From a virus: DNA of 33,098 bases. Each line of letters opens with the position of its first letter. The first letter of the stretch is position 1. Below, piece after piece: positions 17,901 through 25,153 of the stretch. Made by a program: the position numbers and the translations under genes. The stretch is taken from IMG/VR virus record IMGVR_UViG_3300017758_000059, positions 1 through 33,098 of that record; one strand, 5' to 3'. Below the pieces are notes generated by a model. The model saw only the letters and a program-made list of their open reading frames with translations. It did not search any database and was not told where the DNA came from.

Positions 17901-20589
17901 TGTTGATACCGATGCGGAAAGACTTCTTATCAATAATCTGCGAAACATAATGCAGACCGTTATAACCTGCGTTTGATTCGCCATGGACGTTATTCTCAGA
18001 CCGCAGACGGTTGATTTGAATCAACTGACCATGATGTAAGTGGTGAGAATGACGGCAGGTGATAAAACCAATATTACCAGTCCATGAAGCATTGGTTATA
18101 TAAGTCTCATTACGGAGATCTAGATCACTGCCGAGAGTGTTATTCTCATTCTGGAAGTTAGTATCATCAATAACTGATCCACTATCCTGAATAGTGTATC
18201 CATTCTGTGGTGGTGCTGCAATGGCAGACCCATCAGGCAAAACATATCGTAAGCGATAGATTGTCTCGATGTCTTGGCGATCATCAATCTTACGAGAGAT
18301 GAATGTTGCAGGAGTTTCAGGGGTAATAGATAACTGGTTGACCTGGATCTTATTGTGAAGTGTGTTTCCAGTCTTGACATTGACATACCAACCGGTAGCA
18401 TCGTACTGGATGGGGTGACCAGGTTCACCTGGTTCTTTATCAACAACTGAAGAAACAACTCTCAGTTGACCACCAACATTGTTGATGCCACTGATAGCAA
18501 CATTAGCAAGAGCATTATCCTTACTAGTTGCAATCTTGATCTTATCTTTCTCTGTTGCAACCGGGTTAGCAATTACATAATACTTGCGGTTATAATCAAT
18601 ACCATCAGGAAGTGCACCATTGTCAGCATAGAAGCGGACAGACTCCCCAGTAAACAGGTTATGAGTCTGATTGGCGCATTGTAATGTAACAATGTCACTA
18701 GAAATACTACTAATGCCAGAGGCACGACCGACAAGGAAATCCTTTTTACCACTGGATTCAGACGTGGCAGCAGGCACCGTCATCATGATCTCAGCGGTAC
18801 TGACCTGACCGTTGATATTCAGTTGAAGTAAGTCACCAACTTTGTTACCAACAAAGTATTTTGATGCTGTAACGATAGGCACATCATCACGTTGCTTGAA
18901 GTCACGGAGATATAGTTTAGTGTCTGGAGCAGCAGCGGTATCATCTACATCCAGTTTCAACCAGTTGAATGTAGTCTCTTTACCAAAGTTCTTTTGTGTG
19001 GGGAGGATGGCAGTGATGAAACCTTGATCATCTTTCTGGAATGCATCATCTTTGAAACCATCACACAACAGTGCACATGCACCGAAGTTGGAGTTAGAGT
19101 TAGTGACCGAAGAGTCAGACCCAGACTCACAAATGAAGTGATGTCCACAACCCACAGCAAACACAGACACCAACTGAAGTTGTGCGTTGTTGGATGCTTT
19201 GATGTGGAAGTTCTGCCATTCTGGTTTATGGCGTGCCATGCCATCGGTGTGCAGGATCGTGCTCGTTCCTAGAGCTGCCTGATCCTCATATACACCACTA
19301 GACAAATTATATTTTACAAATGCATTGTCATCTTTGTTCAGGGACACACCAGTGAACTGTGCCAGCACCATGGATTTGAATCCAGTTGCCTTGCTACCAT
19401 CAGCATGCAGACCGTTGATGCCAAATACAGAACGGAGAGAACAGTTGAAAATGTAGGGTGATGCACTTGTAACAGTGTCACTCTCAACCGTAACAGTCGG
19501 AGAAAGACCACTAAGGTTTGGAGTAGCAGTAGTTGCAGGTGCAGTAGTTACAGAATAAGTGAACAGTGTGTCGCTCAGTACCTGAGAAACTACATGCACA
19601 CCATCATATTCTGTGCCATTGACATTGCTATTGCCAGCAACACCCTTGATGTTGATAGGTGTAGCTACAGTAAGACCATGTGTCTCACTAGTGCGGACAG
19701 TTACAATAGTGGTAGCAGTGGGGTCAGTGGAGTTGACACCAGAGTAAATGTCCTGGATTTGGATGGCACCAACGTTGGAGATAGCACCAACAATCCGAGA
19801 TTCATCAACAACTTGCTCAAAGTCGTCGTTAGTTGGATAAGAAGGAATGGCACGACCAGATGCATTACCATATGCCAAACTCAACTTGGCATAATACATG
19901 TCAAGGTCGGTCAGACCTTTGCCTGCCATCTTATTCGCACCATCTGCATACTCGAAGCAGGTGAGTTTATGGTGAGAATAGTTGGGAGAGTAGACGTTTG
20001 TAGTATAATCTTTATAGATCTTATCTGCAGGATCACCATCAAATAGGGTGAACTCACGGAAGTAGCAACCACCAGTTACTCGGAACAGTGCGGTGGAAGG
20101 AATACTATCGTTTAGTGGATCTGGTACATATTTTGGTCGGATCTTAGTCTTACGAAGATCTGAACCACAAATAGATGTACCACGTGGCATGATAACGCCA
20201 CCATTCGCACTGTTGAAGTGATACAGTACGTTGTTGGCATCCTGGATGTTGAAATTAGCGCCAACACCAAACTCTGAAATACTTTCTGCTGCACCAGTCA
20301 CGTCAGTGACAGTGCCTGAGGTGTTTATCTGATAACCAGGACGGTTATCAATATAATGAACACCAGGGGAGACTACAATCGAAGTCTTGTCAAACTTATC
20401 GTTATCTTTTCCAAGTTGATATGAAAATCTAGCGGACTCAAGAAGAGCACGCTGGATAGTCTTGAACGGTCGGGTTCTTGAGTTACCCGTGTTACTAATG
20501 TCATCTGTGGCATCCAGTTCTTCTGGATTTACATAGATTACATTGCCCTGAATGTTCTTCAGGAAGTTTTCAAGTCTACTAAGAGGCAT
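14911..20589 (-). CDS. Giant tail-fibre/baseplate protein with beta-helix and tail-collar domain
   Basis: A 1892-residue protein, the largest here. The N-terminus holds a pectate-lyase-like beta-helix (NVIYVNPEELDATDD from residue 16, SICGSDLRKTKIRP near 139-152, QLVSVFAVGCGHHFICES further on), matching blocks in the 779-residue protein. The middle has repeated beta-rich segments, including a GSGY repeat (LVDRGSGYVVGDTLTL), and a GGTVVYSGMNDRGEFFIG block. From about residue 1663, GGIIMWSGSTVPTGWSLCNG followed by TPDLRNRFIVG is a phage tail-collar domain, as in T4 gp12 and other fibre tips. Eight HxH motifs follow (residues 1725-1849), and the protein ends QYYALAYIMRTT, typical of collar-domain fibres. 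Preceded by a hairpin with a late-promoter motif. Likely a major host-contact protein. Confidence 0.82.
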   Translation of the reverse strand: MPLSRLENFLKNIQGNVIYVNPEELDATDDISNTGNSRTRPFKTIQRALLESARFSYQLGKDNDKFDKTSIVVSPGVHYIDNRPGYQINTSGTVTDVTGAAESISEFGVGANFNIQDANNVLYHFNSANGGVIMPRGTSICGSDLRKTKIRPKYVPDPLNDSIPSTALFRVTGGCYFREFTLFDGDPADKIYKDYTTNVYSPNYSHHKLTCFEYADGANKMAGKGLTDLDMYYAKLSLAYGNASGRAIPSYPTNDDFEQVVDESRIVGAISNVGAIQIQDIYSGVNSTDPTATTIVTVRTSETHGLTVATPINIKGVAGNSNVNGTEYDGVHVVSQVLSDTLFTYSVTTAPATTATPNLSGLSPTVTVESDTVTSASPYIFNCSLRSVFGINGLHADGSKATGFKSMVLAQFTGVSLNKDDNAFVKYNLSSGVYEDQAALGTSTILHTDGMARHKPEWQNFHIKASNNAQLQLVSVFAVGCGHHFICESGSDSSVTNSNSNFGACALLCDGFKDDAFQKDDQGFITAILPTQKNFGKETTFNWLKLDVDDTAAAPDTKLYLRDFKQRDDVPIVTASKYFVGNKVGDLLQLNINGQVSTAEIMMTVPAATSESSGKKDFLVGRASGISSISSDIVTLQCANQTHNLFTGESVRFYADNGALPDGIDYNRKYYVIANPVATEKDKIKIATSKDNALANVAISGINNVGGQLRVVSSVVDKEPGEPGHPIQYDATGWYVNVKTGNTLHNKIQVNQLSITPETPATFISRKIDDRQDIETIYRLRYVLPDGSAIAAPPQNGYTIQDSGSVIDDTNFQNENNTLGSDLDLRNETYITNASWTGNIGFITCRHSHHLHHGQLIQINRLRSENNVHGESNAGYNGLHYVSQIIDKKSFRIGINTDPGGITTISTGVPYTSHDTTVVGSGRTFSPYFVRKEYGNAYQIFNHEVRQEHKAGVQDGVFDLTILGYHSTPDLAPFNIGKNRFPQNINYLKPFVDVDSVTDDPLDATSYAVRDDIGHVESSNPEHSITKESTYKLIDDMGIGRKITDATVSGTTVTLNTEVDHDLNGILQIGSLSGGVGFGVNSGTGEYYFGAHFTGGSGQGATADIVVNAAGNISDVTLVDRGSGYVVGDTLTLAGIPKFDPGGDNSTVQVSEIDNVVGDIVQVVGVGSTGFNGLHRITQVTDPKNLLYTSGGVSVGSTGGFIYHVGVTTTITNIVHNKTTKIATVTMNTDIGLRRGDQIVINGANTEYNGTWSIQDRIGYGSSLSVLIDSETDPTFSGAGAYAHGSGINFRANGQTIPIYDGAFSEISAGLSTTSTSITLKNPLGFNRGDFLQIEDEIVRITNAQKNQIARGVLGTNAASHLQYVAAQRIKVLPVEQRRHSTIRASGHTFEYVGYGPGNYSTGMPQTQTRVLDDSQQLLAQSVNTRGGTVVYSGMNDRGEFFIGRKKIDALTGEEISTITKFDSTPVLKVPVTADFDDLTVKNNLYSLGNTELIDLQLKGNRSGAVGASVLVGVNGSSSNAVPTSSIDQILLNLSYDKGGYIGYVRTGDTSPWKKWGPITVDATDHYAFDKLALGNNNGTTAHRVFEATGEAYISGGLSVGAASTIASLAVSDLTDTRVVFAGTDGELMDNGVLYFSGSTLYSHTQVASNTITAGEFIGPGTIPLGGIIMWSGSTVPTGWSLCNGSNSTPDLRNRFIVGSGDAYNTGNTGGNDTPSLTVGQMPDHFHSQPSHSHGAGSLSASGTSGNTSNTHTHSYSGSTNNDSHSHSFSGTTNNPGNHTHGFNVYSDTDDNSSIPNAPDIAYDADLAGQSSTNGAGGHTHTVSGNTNNDSHSHSVSGTTNDNNTGHNHSIDIGVSGSTADGGNQNTGSNGSGDPLDNRPQYYALAYIMRTT
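15043..15417 (-). repeat. HxH repeat array in the tip of the giant fibre protein
   Basis: This segment encodes eight His-x-His motifs (HFH, HSH, HTH, HSH, HTH, HTH, HSH, HNH) spaced by Ser/Gly/Thr/Asn-rich linkers such as SGTTNN. Near-identical DNA blocks recur about 200 bases apart (around 15069-15130 and 15268-15330). In the T4 gp37 tip, HxH motifs from three chains bind a row of iron ions, and a similar trimeric metal stack is likely here. Confidence 0.75.
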
Positions 20590-20601
20590 TACCTATGAGC
20601 T

Positions 20602-20640
20602 CAGACACCATTCCTTCAGATTATTTAGGAACGGTGCCTG
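20602..20640 (-). promoter_or_regulatory. Long hairpin with a late-promoter motif in its loop
   Basis: On the minus-strand transcript, CAGGCACCGTTCC can pair with GGAATGGTGTCTG, giving 13 base pairs including two G-U pairs. The loop of about 13 bases contains the TAAATAA of CCTAAATAA (20621-20629). On the plus strand the same positions would be A-C mismatches, so the structure favours the minus-strand RNA. It lies between the TGA at 20651 and the ATG at 20589. No T-run follows. It may end or process upstream transcripts while the motif in its loop starts late transcription of the giant fibre gene. Confidence 0.55.
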
Positions 20641-20650
20641 GACTACTAAG

Positions 20651-20848
20651 TCACATGCAACTAACTAACTCAAGCTCCTCATCAATTTCAGTCGCTAACT
20701 GAACAACTTCCCACACATTCATGAATTGTTCTGTCTCCGGGCATTCCAAATGACGAGTTGCACCATCTGAACCATGAATAATAAATTTTCGAGCAGGAAT
20801 GTTTACTTCAATTTTTGTCACATGCTCGTCTTCAAACTGTGCCAGCAT
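20651..20848 (-). CDS. Small conserved hypothetical protein (65 aa)
   Basis: A 65-residue acidic protein, beginning MLAQFEDEHVTKIEVNIPARKF and containing HGSDGATRHLECPETEQFMNV in the middle, here described as two beta-rich then helical stretches. No known motif. It is the third of three small genes between the EGPE-domain gene and the giant fibre gene, and the 13-bp hairpin follows it. The start context lacks a clear ribosome binding site. A real gene is likely from its coding character and tight packing, but the function is unknown. Confidence 0.55.
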   Translation of the reverse strand: MLAQFEDEHVTKIEVNIPARKFIIHGSDGATRHLECPETEQFMNVWEVVQLATEIDEELELVSCM

Positions 20849-20887
20849 AGACTTAGTTTCATGGTAGGACTGTCTTATTATACTTCT

Positions 20888-21127
20888 TCAGTCTTCTGTT
20901 GTCAACACTGCTGTAACAGTAAAAAATGCATCAATTTTTCCGCCTCCTTGATTACGAACCTTTACAGTTCTGCCATAAGGGATTGACTCAACGAAAAGTT
21001 CTTGGAAGCATGTGTTAGAAGTCAGTTGCACATGAATAGAGTTCACATCAACTTTTCCATACCATTCTTCAGGTAGATCAATGATCCCGTCAACAGTTAC
21101 TTTTCCTCGGAATTCAATTGTTGTCAT
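20888..21127 (-). CDS. Small beta-rich hypothetical protein (79 aa)
   Basis: A 79-residue protein. The alternating pattern EFRGKVTVDGIIDLPEEW, then SIHVQLTSN and FVESIPYGRTVKVRN, suggests an all-beta structural domain. It resembles the LPEYW and SITVSITP portion of the EGPE-domain protein at 21383-22186, which would make it a possible short paralogue of that region. The ATG at 21127 overlaps the end of the upstream gene by 14 bases. Virion location is plausible from context; not proven. Confidence 0.6.
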   Translation of the reverse strand: MTTIEFRGKVTVDGIIDLPEEWYGKVDVNSIHVQLTSNTCFQELFVESIPYGRTVKVRNQGGGKIDAFFTVTAVLTTED

Positions 21128-21386
21128 CTTGGAGTTTATCTAAAGTGTACTGTTTCTTAGATTTTACCACATCATCATGCAAATGTGCAATATCTAACAA
21201 ACCATTTACATCAAACCAGGGAGCAGTTGCCCAGTCAAATCCTTGACCGAAAGTGCTATCGGGACTAACGATATACCAGTGACAACTGCTGTCAGGCAGA
21301 TCCACAGCACAATGTGACCAATCATCTAACCACTGTGGGACTTGAACCCACATAGTCATAACAAGAAAAATACTAAAAAAAGTCAC
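21114..21386 (-). CDS. Small hypothetical protein, possible N-terminal membrane anchor
   Basis: From the GTG at 21386 (GTGA overlap with the upstream TGA) the protein has 90 residues and begins MTFFSIFLVMTMWVQV, a short hydrophobic stretch. From the ATG at 21359 it would have 81 residues and start MTMWVQVPQWLDDW, without most of that stretch. Neither start has a convincing ribosome binding site. The body is rich in Trp, Asp and His (DWSHCAVDLPDSSCHWYIV). No family recognised. Overlaps the next gene by 14 bases. Confidence 0.5.
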   Translation of the reverse strand: MTFFSIFLVMTMWVQVPQWLDDWSHCAVDLPDSSCHWYIVSPDSTFGQGFDWATAPWFDVNGLLDIAHLHDDVVKSKKQYTLDKLQDDNN

Positions 21387-22186
21387 TTTGTAATTGTGTT
21401 TTGGGGTCCACGGTAACGTTCATCTAAAATATTACGTTCTTCATCATCTGGTGCCATAAACACGTTGGGATCAGGATAGTCTTCCCACGTCTTGCCTGCA
21501 TAGTCAATGATGAGAGGGTTGATGTCCTTCCTCTCACCATATACATGGTAGAAACAATCAATGTCTACACTAGACTCCAATACAATTTTAGTATTGTCGA
21601 AGTCCTTGACAATGATGTCCTGTTGTGCTCCAATAGGCGTGATGGAGACAGTTATGCTGTTCTCATGAACCAAGTTGACCCAGTATTCCGGCAGTAGGAT
21701 CTCAGTCTCACCAGTGAGTCTGCCACGATGATACACAGCAACCTCAGGACCCTCGACACATGCATAGCGCAGTCGATGACCTTCCTTTGTAGGGTGCTGG
21801 ATGTCAAATGACTTACCCAGAGCATCTGCTGTAGAAAACCTGGATGCCAGTCTGCCCTTGTTTAGACAGTCAACTTTGCCAGTGACATACACATCACCAT
21901 CAATGTAGACAGCATTTTCTGCTTCTTCGCCAATGACCTCAACGTCACCATCAACCTGGAGTGCCCGTCCTGAAACACCAGACTTGAATTTATCAAGGTC
22001 TGTGCCAATATTTACAGTTGCTTTTGCATAACCTGAGTGCTTTCCAGCAATTACTGGTCCAGTGACAACAAGAGTGCCATTGAATGGCGAATCACCATCT
22101 AAGGTGTCAGCAGCAGTGTCAAGTTTTTTGGGATCTTCTCTACCAATGTAGACTTTACCCGTCTCAATGTCTCTAATGCCTGCCAT
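21383..22186 (-). CDS. Structural protein with an EGPE fibre-type domain
   Basis: A 267-residue protein. Residues 30-105 are beta-solenoid-like (DGDVEVIGE, YIDGDVYVTGKV). Residues 125-220 form a compact domain recurring in tail fibres of marine phages and prophages: FDIQHPTKEGHRLRY, then CVEGPEVAVYHRGRL (EGPE at 145-148), LLPEYW, SITVSITPIG and FYHVYGERKDI. I know this domain by pattern; its molecular role (knob, trimerisation or folding) is not certain. The ATG overlaps the TAA of the beta-helix gene upstream (TAATG). It probably sits on the baseplate or central spike. Confidence 0.65.
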   Translation of the reverse strand: MAGIRDIETGKVYIGREDPKKLDTAADTLDGDSPFNGTLVVTGPVIAGKHSGYAKATVNIGTDLDKFKSGVSGRALQVDGDVEVIGEEAENAVYIDGDVYVTGKVDCLNKGRLASRFSTADALGKSFDIQHPTKEGHRLRYACVEGPEVAVYHRGRLTGETEILLPEYWVNLVHENSITVSITPIGAQQDIIVKDFDNTKIVLESSVDIDCFYHVYGERKDINPLIIDYAGKTWEDYPDPNVFMAPDDEERNILDERYRGPQNTITK

Positions 22187-22716
22187 TATTCTACCAGTGA
22201 GTTGATATAATCCCCAAGAGGACCGGGAATGAGTTTGGATTGTGGTTCATGGATGCGAACCATGTCTCCAATAATAATATTGAAACCTTTTGAGTTTGTA
22301 ATCAATTTATCATTGGCAGTGACAGTGGTGTTGTGCCCAATCAATTTAGCAAAGTTCTTTCCCTGAAGATGAATATCATGCTCAGCATGCAAGAATATGT
22401 CACCAATCTTTGCATCAGTCGCTTTCATGATGATGTCCTTTGCCATCACCGAGAAAGTTCCCTTACAGTCAAAGTTTATGTCACCATCAGACTTGATATT
22501 GATGGGACCAGCACCAGTCTGAATGATATTAGAACCCTGCTCATTTTCAGTAGCACGGAGTTCCCATCCACCATCCTCAAAAATTCTCAAAGATGCAGCA
22601 GATCCAGCAGCAGCACAAATTTGTGCCTTTCTTACTGCCTTTCCATCTTCCTCTTTACCGATACGGAAAGAACCATCTTCAGGATGATTGACAATATATG
22701 GTGGAGATTTTGCCAT
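22186..22716 (-). CDS. Beta-helix spike-like protein downstream of gp5
   Basis: A 176-residue protein. Residues 40-150 show strands of the form INIKSDGDINFDCKGTFSV, DIIMKATDAKIGDIFLHAE and HDIHLQGKNF, the repeating gDI.i.a pattern of triple-stranded beta-helices, as in the gp5 C-terminal needle and VgrG-type spikes. It comes directly after the gp5-like gene (TAATG overlap), and its TAA overlaps the ATG of the EGPE-domain gene. A role as separate needle or spike segment under the hub is inferred from fold and position. It carries no OB or lysozyme domain itself. Confidence 0.6.
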   Translation of the reverse strand: MAKSPPYIVNHPEDGSFRIGKEEDGKAVRKAQICAAAGSAASLRIFEDGGWELRATENEQGSNIIQTGAGPINIKSDGDINFDCKGTFSVMAKDIIMKATDAKIGDIFLHAEHDIHLQGKNFAKLIGHNTTVTANDKLITNSKGFNIIIGDMVRIHEPQSKLIPGPLGDYINSLVE

Positions 22717-24533
22717 TAGTATCCTTTAGGGCAGTCAATGACTGTGATAACCTGAGCAGACGGAAGAACAGGTTTGTCATATTTTTTGACATTGGTGAAT
22801 GTCGTTATGGGTCTAATAAACGCACCAAATCCTGTCTTAGACTTGATTTTTAGTGCGGGAATTTTGTCTAACCCAACGTCTACAACACCAGTTGCACCTA
22901 AAATTCTACCATTTTCTATGATAGGAGTCAATACCCCACCATTTTCAGTAACAATAGTGTCTCCTTCCTCATAATCATTACCAGTTATGACAACTTGGAT
23001 ACCATCAACTTGACCAATAACTTGCTTGCCATCAGCAGTTCCACTGTTAGATCGTTGTTCAACAGTTTGCAGAACTTCTTGAATTACATTACCATCACCA
23101 TCTATACCAGTGGGTGTGAGAGTGTCTACAGTAACACTTCCACCACCAAGATACCCAGATCCAGGGTTAGTAATAATGATGTTAGTAACTTTCCCATCTT
23201 TGACAACGGCAGTGCCAGTGGCACCCTTACCATTATTACAACGATCTACGATAGAAACAAACGGCACATCAGCAAAACCTAATCCCAAATCTTCCATATT
23301 TGCACCAACAACTTCACCAACAGAGTTGACCACTGCTTTAGCAACAGCACCAATTCCACCACCACCGAAGAGTTCAATACTTGGTGGTCCACATTCAAAT
23401 GCACTGGTATTACAACCACCTGCTAGGTTAGCAGTTACACCACCCAGAATTTTTCCAGCGGATCCAACTGTTTCTAATGTTCCTTTGAGGGTATCAATAG
23501 TGCCTGCTGCTTCCTTTGCCTGAGCCATGAATGGGAAAGTGTCTTCAAGGAAACCTTCCACACCTTTATCAATACCATCAATCAAACCACCCACATCCAA
23601 CATACGCTTCAAGTCCAAAACCTTCTTCGGATCAGGTCCAACGTTTGTTGCCCAATCAAAAGGTTGAGGATCACATGAAGAACCTTCACATTCCATCAAC
23701 TTCAAACCTGCCTGCAAAGCACCAGTTGCTTTGTTCATGATAGAACTGAAGTTACCCAGAGCAATGCCTGCCATCTTACCGATAGCACCTAAAATTGGTC
23801 CGAGAAGACCCTGAATCGTGTCAGTAATTTTGGAGATCAAACCACCCAGAAACTGTTCCGCCGCGCAGAGTGGGAAGTTGATGATCTTTCCAAGCATTCC
23901 TTTCAGGAATTCCCCAATCATGTCACGGAGACCGTTGATTACGTTCTCCATCAAACAATAAGCAATATCCTTTTGTTTCTTCAGTTCTAATTTTTTGATT
24001 AGATTATCAGGAGACAAGAATGTAAGAACATCCCCAACTTTCTCATCAATATCTTCAAATAGATCCTTACGTGCTTGTCGGATCACATTACTCATATTGC
24101 CAGAAATTCTGTCAGATACCTCACCGATAACCTTATCAATGTTGACTACCCTATTCAAAATAGGATCAACAAATCCTTCTTTATTTTGTTCTAGTCCTTT
24201 GATAACCTCAATGAAAGACTGCATAGTCTTTGCAACATCACCCATAGCAGACTTAGGAATGTCACATTTGACTGCTTTCCTAATCTCAACAGGTTTGTCT
24301 AAAATATGACGGGTGGCAGTTTGAACTGGTTTACCGTCTTTATCATCAATTTCTTGATCATTATTAGGAATACTGCCAACTGTTGCAGGTTTCGCCTTAC
24401 GTGTGGGGCGTACAGTGGCACCCAGTGATGTCTCAGATCCACCAGTTTCTAACACAGAATCAACTGTGATAGCAGAAAATCCAGATGTTCCTTTTTCTAG
24501 AACATCATCCCATTTTGTTGCATCTTTGATCAA
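22716..24533 (-). CDS. 5: gp5-like baseplate hub protein, portion downstream of an in-frame amber
   Basis: The listed start is a TTG with no good ribosome binding site; the same frame continues upstream to the TAG at 24579-24581 and, beyond it, to the OB-fold segment at 24579-24887. Read through, the whole gene is 22716-24887: 102 codons, TAG, then 620 codons. Directly after the TAG the frame reads DAQQSIILGALYQ, the linker that normally follows the OB fold in gp5-type proteins, so this is continuous coding sequence. The middle is helical with Gly-rich hydrophobic runs (GLLGPILGAIGKMAGIAL). The C-terminal part has a GSGY repeat (IITNPGSGYLGGGSVTV) and a final VITVIDCPKGY. No lysozyme domain is present, unlike T4 gp5. 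Either the amber is read through or this portion is poorly expressed. Confidence 0.6.
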   Translation of the reverse strand: MIKDATKWDDVLEKGTSGFSAITVDSVLETGGSETSLGATVRPTRKAKPATVGSIPNNDQEIDDKDGKPVQTATRHILDKPVEIRKAVKCDIPKSAMGDVAKTMQSFIEVIKGLEQNKEGFVDPILNRVVNIDKVIGEVSDRISGNMSNVIRQARKDLFEDIDEKVGDVLTFLSPDNLIKKLELKKQKDIAYCLMENVINGLRDMIGEFLKGMLGKIINFPLCAAEQFLGGLISKITDTIQGLLGPILGAIGKMAGIALGNFSSIMNKATGALQAGLKLMECEGSSCDPQPFDWATNVGPDPKKVLDLKRMLDVGGLIDGIDKGVEGFLEDTFPFMAQAKEAAGTIDTLKGTLETVGSAGKILGGVTANLAGGCNTSAFECGPPSIELFGGGGIGAVAKAVVNSVGEVVGANMEDLGLGFADVPFVSIVDRCNNGKGATGTAVVKDGKVTNIIITNPGSGYLGGGSVTVDTLTPTGIDGDGNVIQEVLQTVEQRSNSGTADGKQVIGQVDGIQVVITGNDYEEGDTIVTENGGVLTPIIENGRILGATGVVDVGLDKIPALKIKSKTGFGAFIRPITTFTNVKKYDKPVLPSAQVITVIDCPKGY

Positions 24534-24567
24534 ATAATGCTGATATAAAGCACCTAGAATAATTGAT

Positions 24568-24591
24568 TGCTGAGCATCCTATCCATCAGCA
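24568..24591 (-). promoter_or_regulatory. Small hairpin with the gp5 amber codon in its loop
   Basis: On the minus-strand RNA TGCTGA and TCAGCA can pair (6 bp) around a 12-base loop that contains the in-frame TAG at 24579-24581. It may be chance, but the symmetric placement around the stop codon is notable. Confidence 0.3.
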
Positions 24592-24887
24592 TAGAAACCG
24601 ATAACAGTTTCTCCGCCCTGGATAAAGTTACTAACACCAGCATAGTTTACACCTGCACCCTGACTAGCAGGAACAAGAATATGTGCCCATGGCAACTCCT
24701 CATCCTTTACATCATCAGTAGAAGGATGTTTACCTAGAACTCTTACCTTGGCACGATAACCATACTTACGTGATTGTTTGTCGCCAGGAAATTCTCTCCA
24801 TGCAGGATCAATGGGCACTTGTCCAATGAACCAGTGAAACCCATCGCGTCCTGCAAATTTAGATTCAATACCCCTGTCGTCAAACAT
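24579..24887 (-). CDS. 5: gp5-like hub protein, N-terminal OB-fold segment ending at an amber codon
   Basis: A 102-residue segment from the ATG at 24887. FHWFIGQVPIDPAW (residues 18-31), YGYRAKVRVLGKHP, LPWAHILVPASQGAG and FIQGGETVIGFYADG match the order of strands in the T4 gp5 N-terminal OB fold, the platform that joins the spike to the gp27 ring. In this family an acidic residue and a DAQQP-like linker usually follow the FxxDG strand. Here a TAG takes the place of that residue, and the linker continues in frame. A single base change from GAG would restore an unbroken gene. The gene lies between the gp27-like hub and the beta-helix gene, as expected for gp5. Confidence 0.72.
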   Translation of the reverse strand: MFDDRGIESKFAGRDGFHWFIGQVPIDPAWREFPGDKQSRKYGYRAKVRVLGKHPSTDDVKDEELPWAHILVPASQGAGVNYAGVSNFIQGGETVIGFYADG

Positions 24888-24892
24888 AATTC

Positions 24893-25123
24893 TCAGTCAT
24901 CAAATACTTTACACATAGGTGAACCAGGGTGATTGTCACAGAAATCATCTAGAACTTTATCTTGGTGACGATTCCTTGGATCAGCAATCTTACCCTCTGT
25001 GGTGGGATCCCACTCATCATCTGAGTGTGTCTCATTACAGTGTAGATCTACTTTATACTCATTCCACTTATCATTTGCATCATAAAGTGGATCGGATGGA
25101 TCTTTCTGTCGTGGTTGTGACAT
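24893..25123 (-). CDS. Small acidic hypothetical protein between gp27- and gp5-like genes
   Basis: A 76-residue protein from the ATG at 25123. This start is chosen because AAGGAG lies 8 bases before it. The open frame extends to 25141, but that would place the ribosome binding site inside the gene. The sequence is rich in Asp, His and Cys (three Cys) with no known motif, for example LHCNETHSDDEWDP in the middle. It is 5 bases before the gp5-like ATG. A CCAAATAA at 25154-25161 could be a weak late promoter. Function unknown; perhaps hub assembly. Confidence 0.6.
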   Translation of the reverse strand: MSQPRQKDPSDPLYDANDKWNEYKVDLHCNETHSDDEWDPTTEGKIADPRNRHQDKVLDDFCDNHPGSPMCKVFDD

Positions 25124-25153
25124 TAGGGTTCTCCTTGTCAATAAAAATGTTAG

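Noticed and set aside
24579-24581. Full reassignment of TAG to an amino acid across the genome
   Set aside because: TAG still ends the glycosyltransferase-like, SIS-HAD and gp4-like genes at sensible places, so full recoding is unlikely; only leaky reading stays open.
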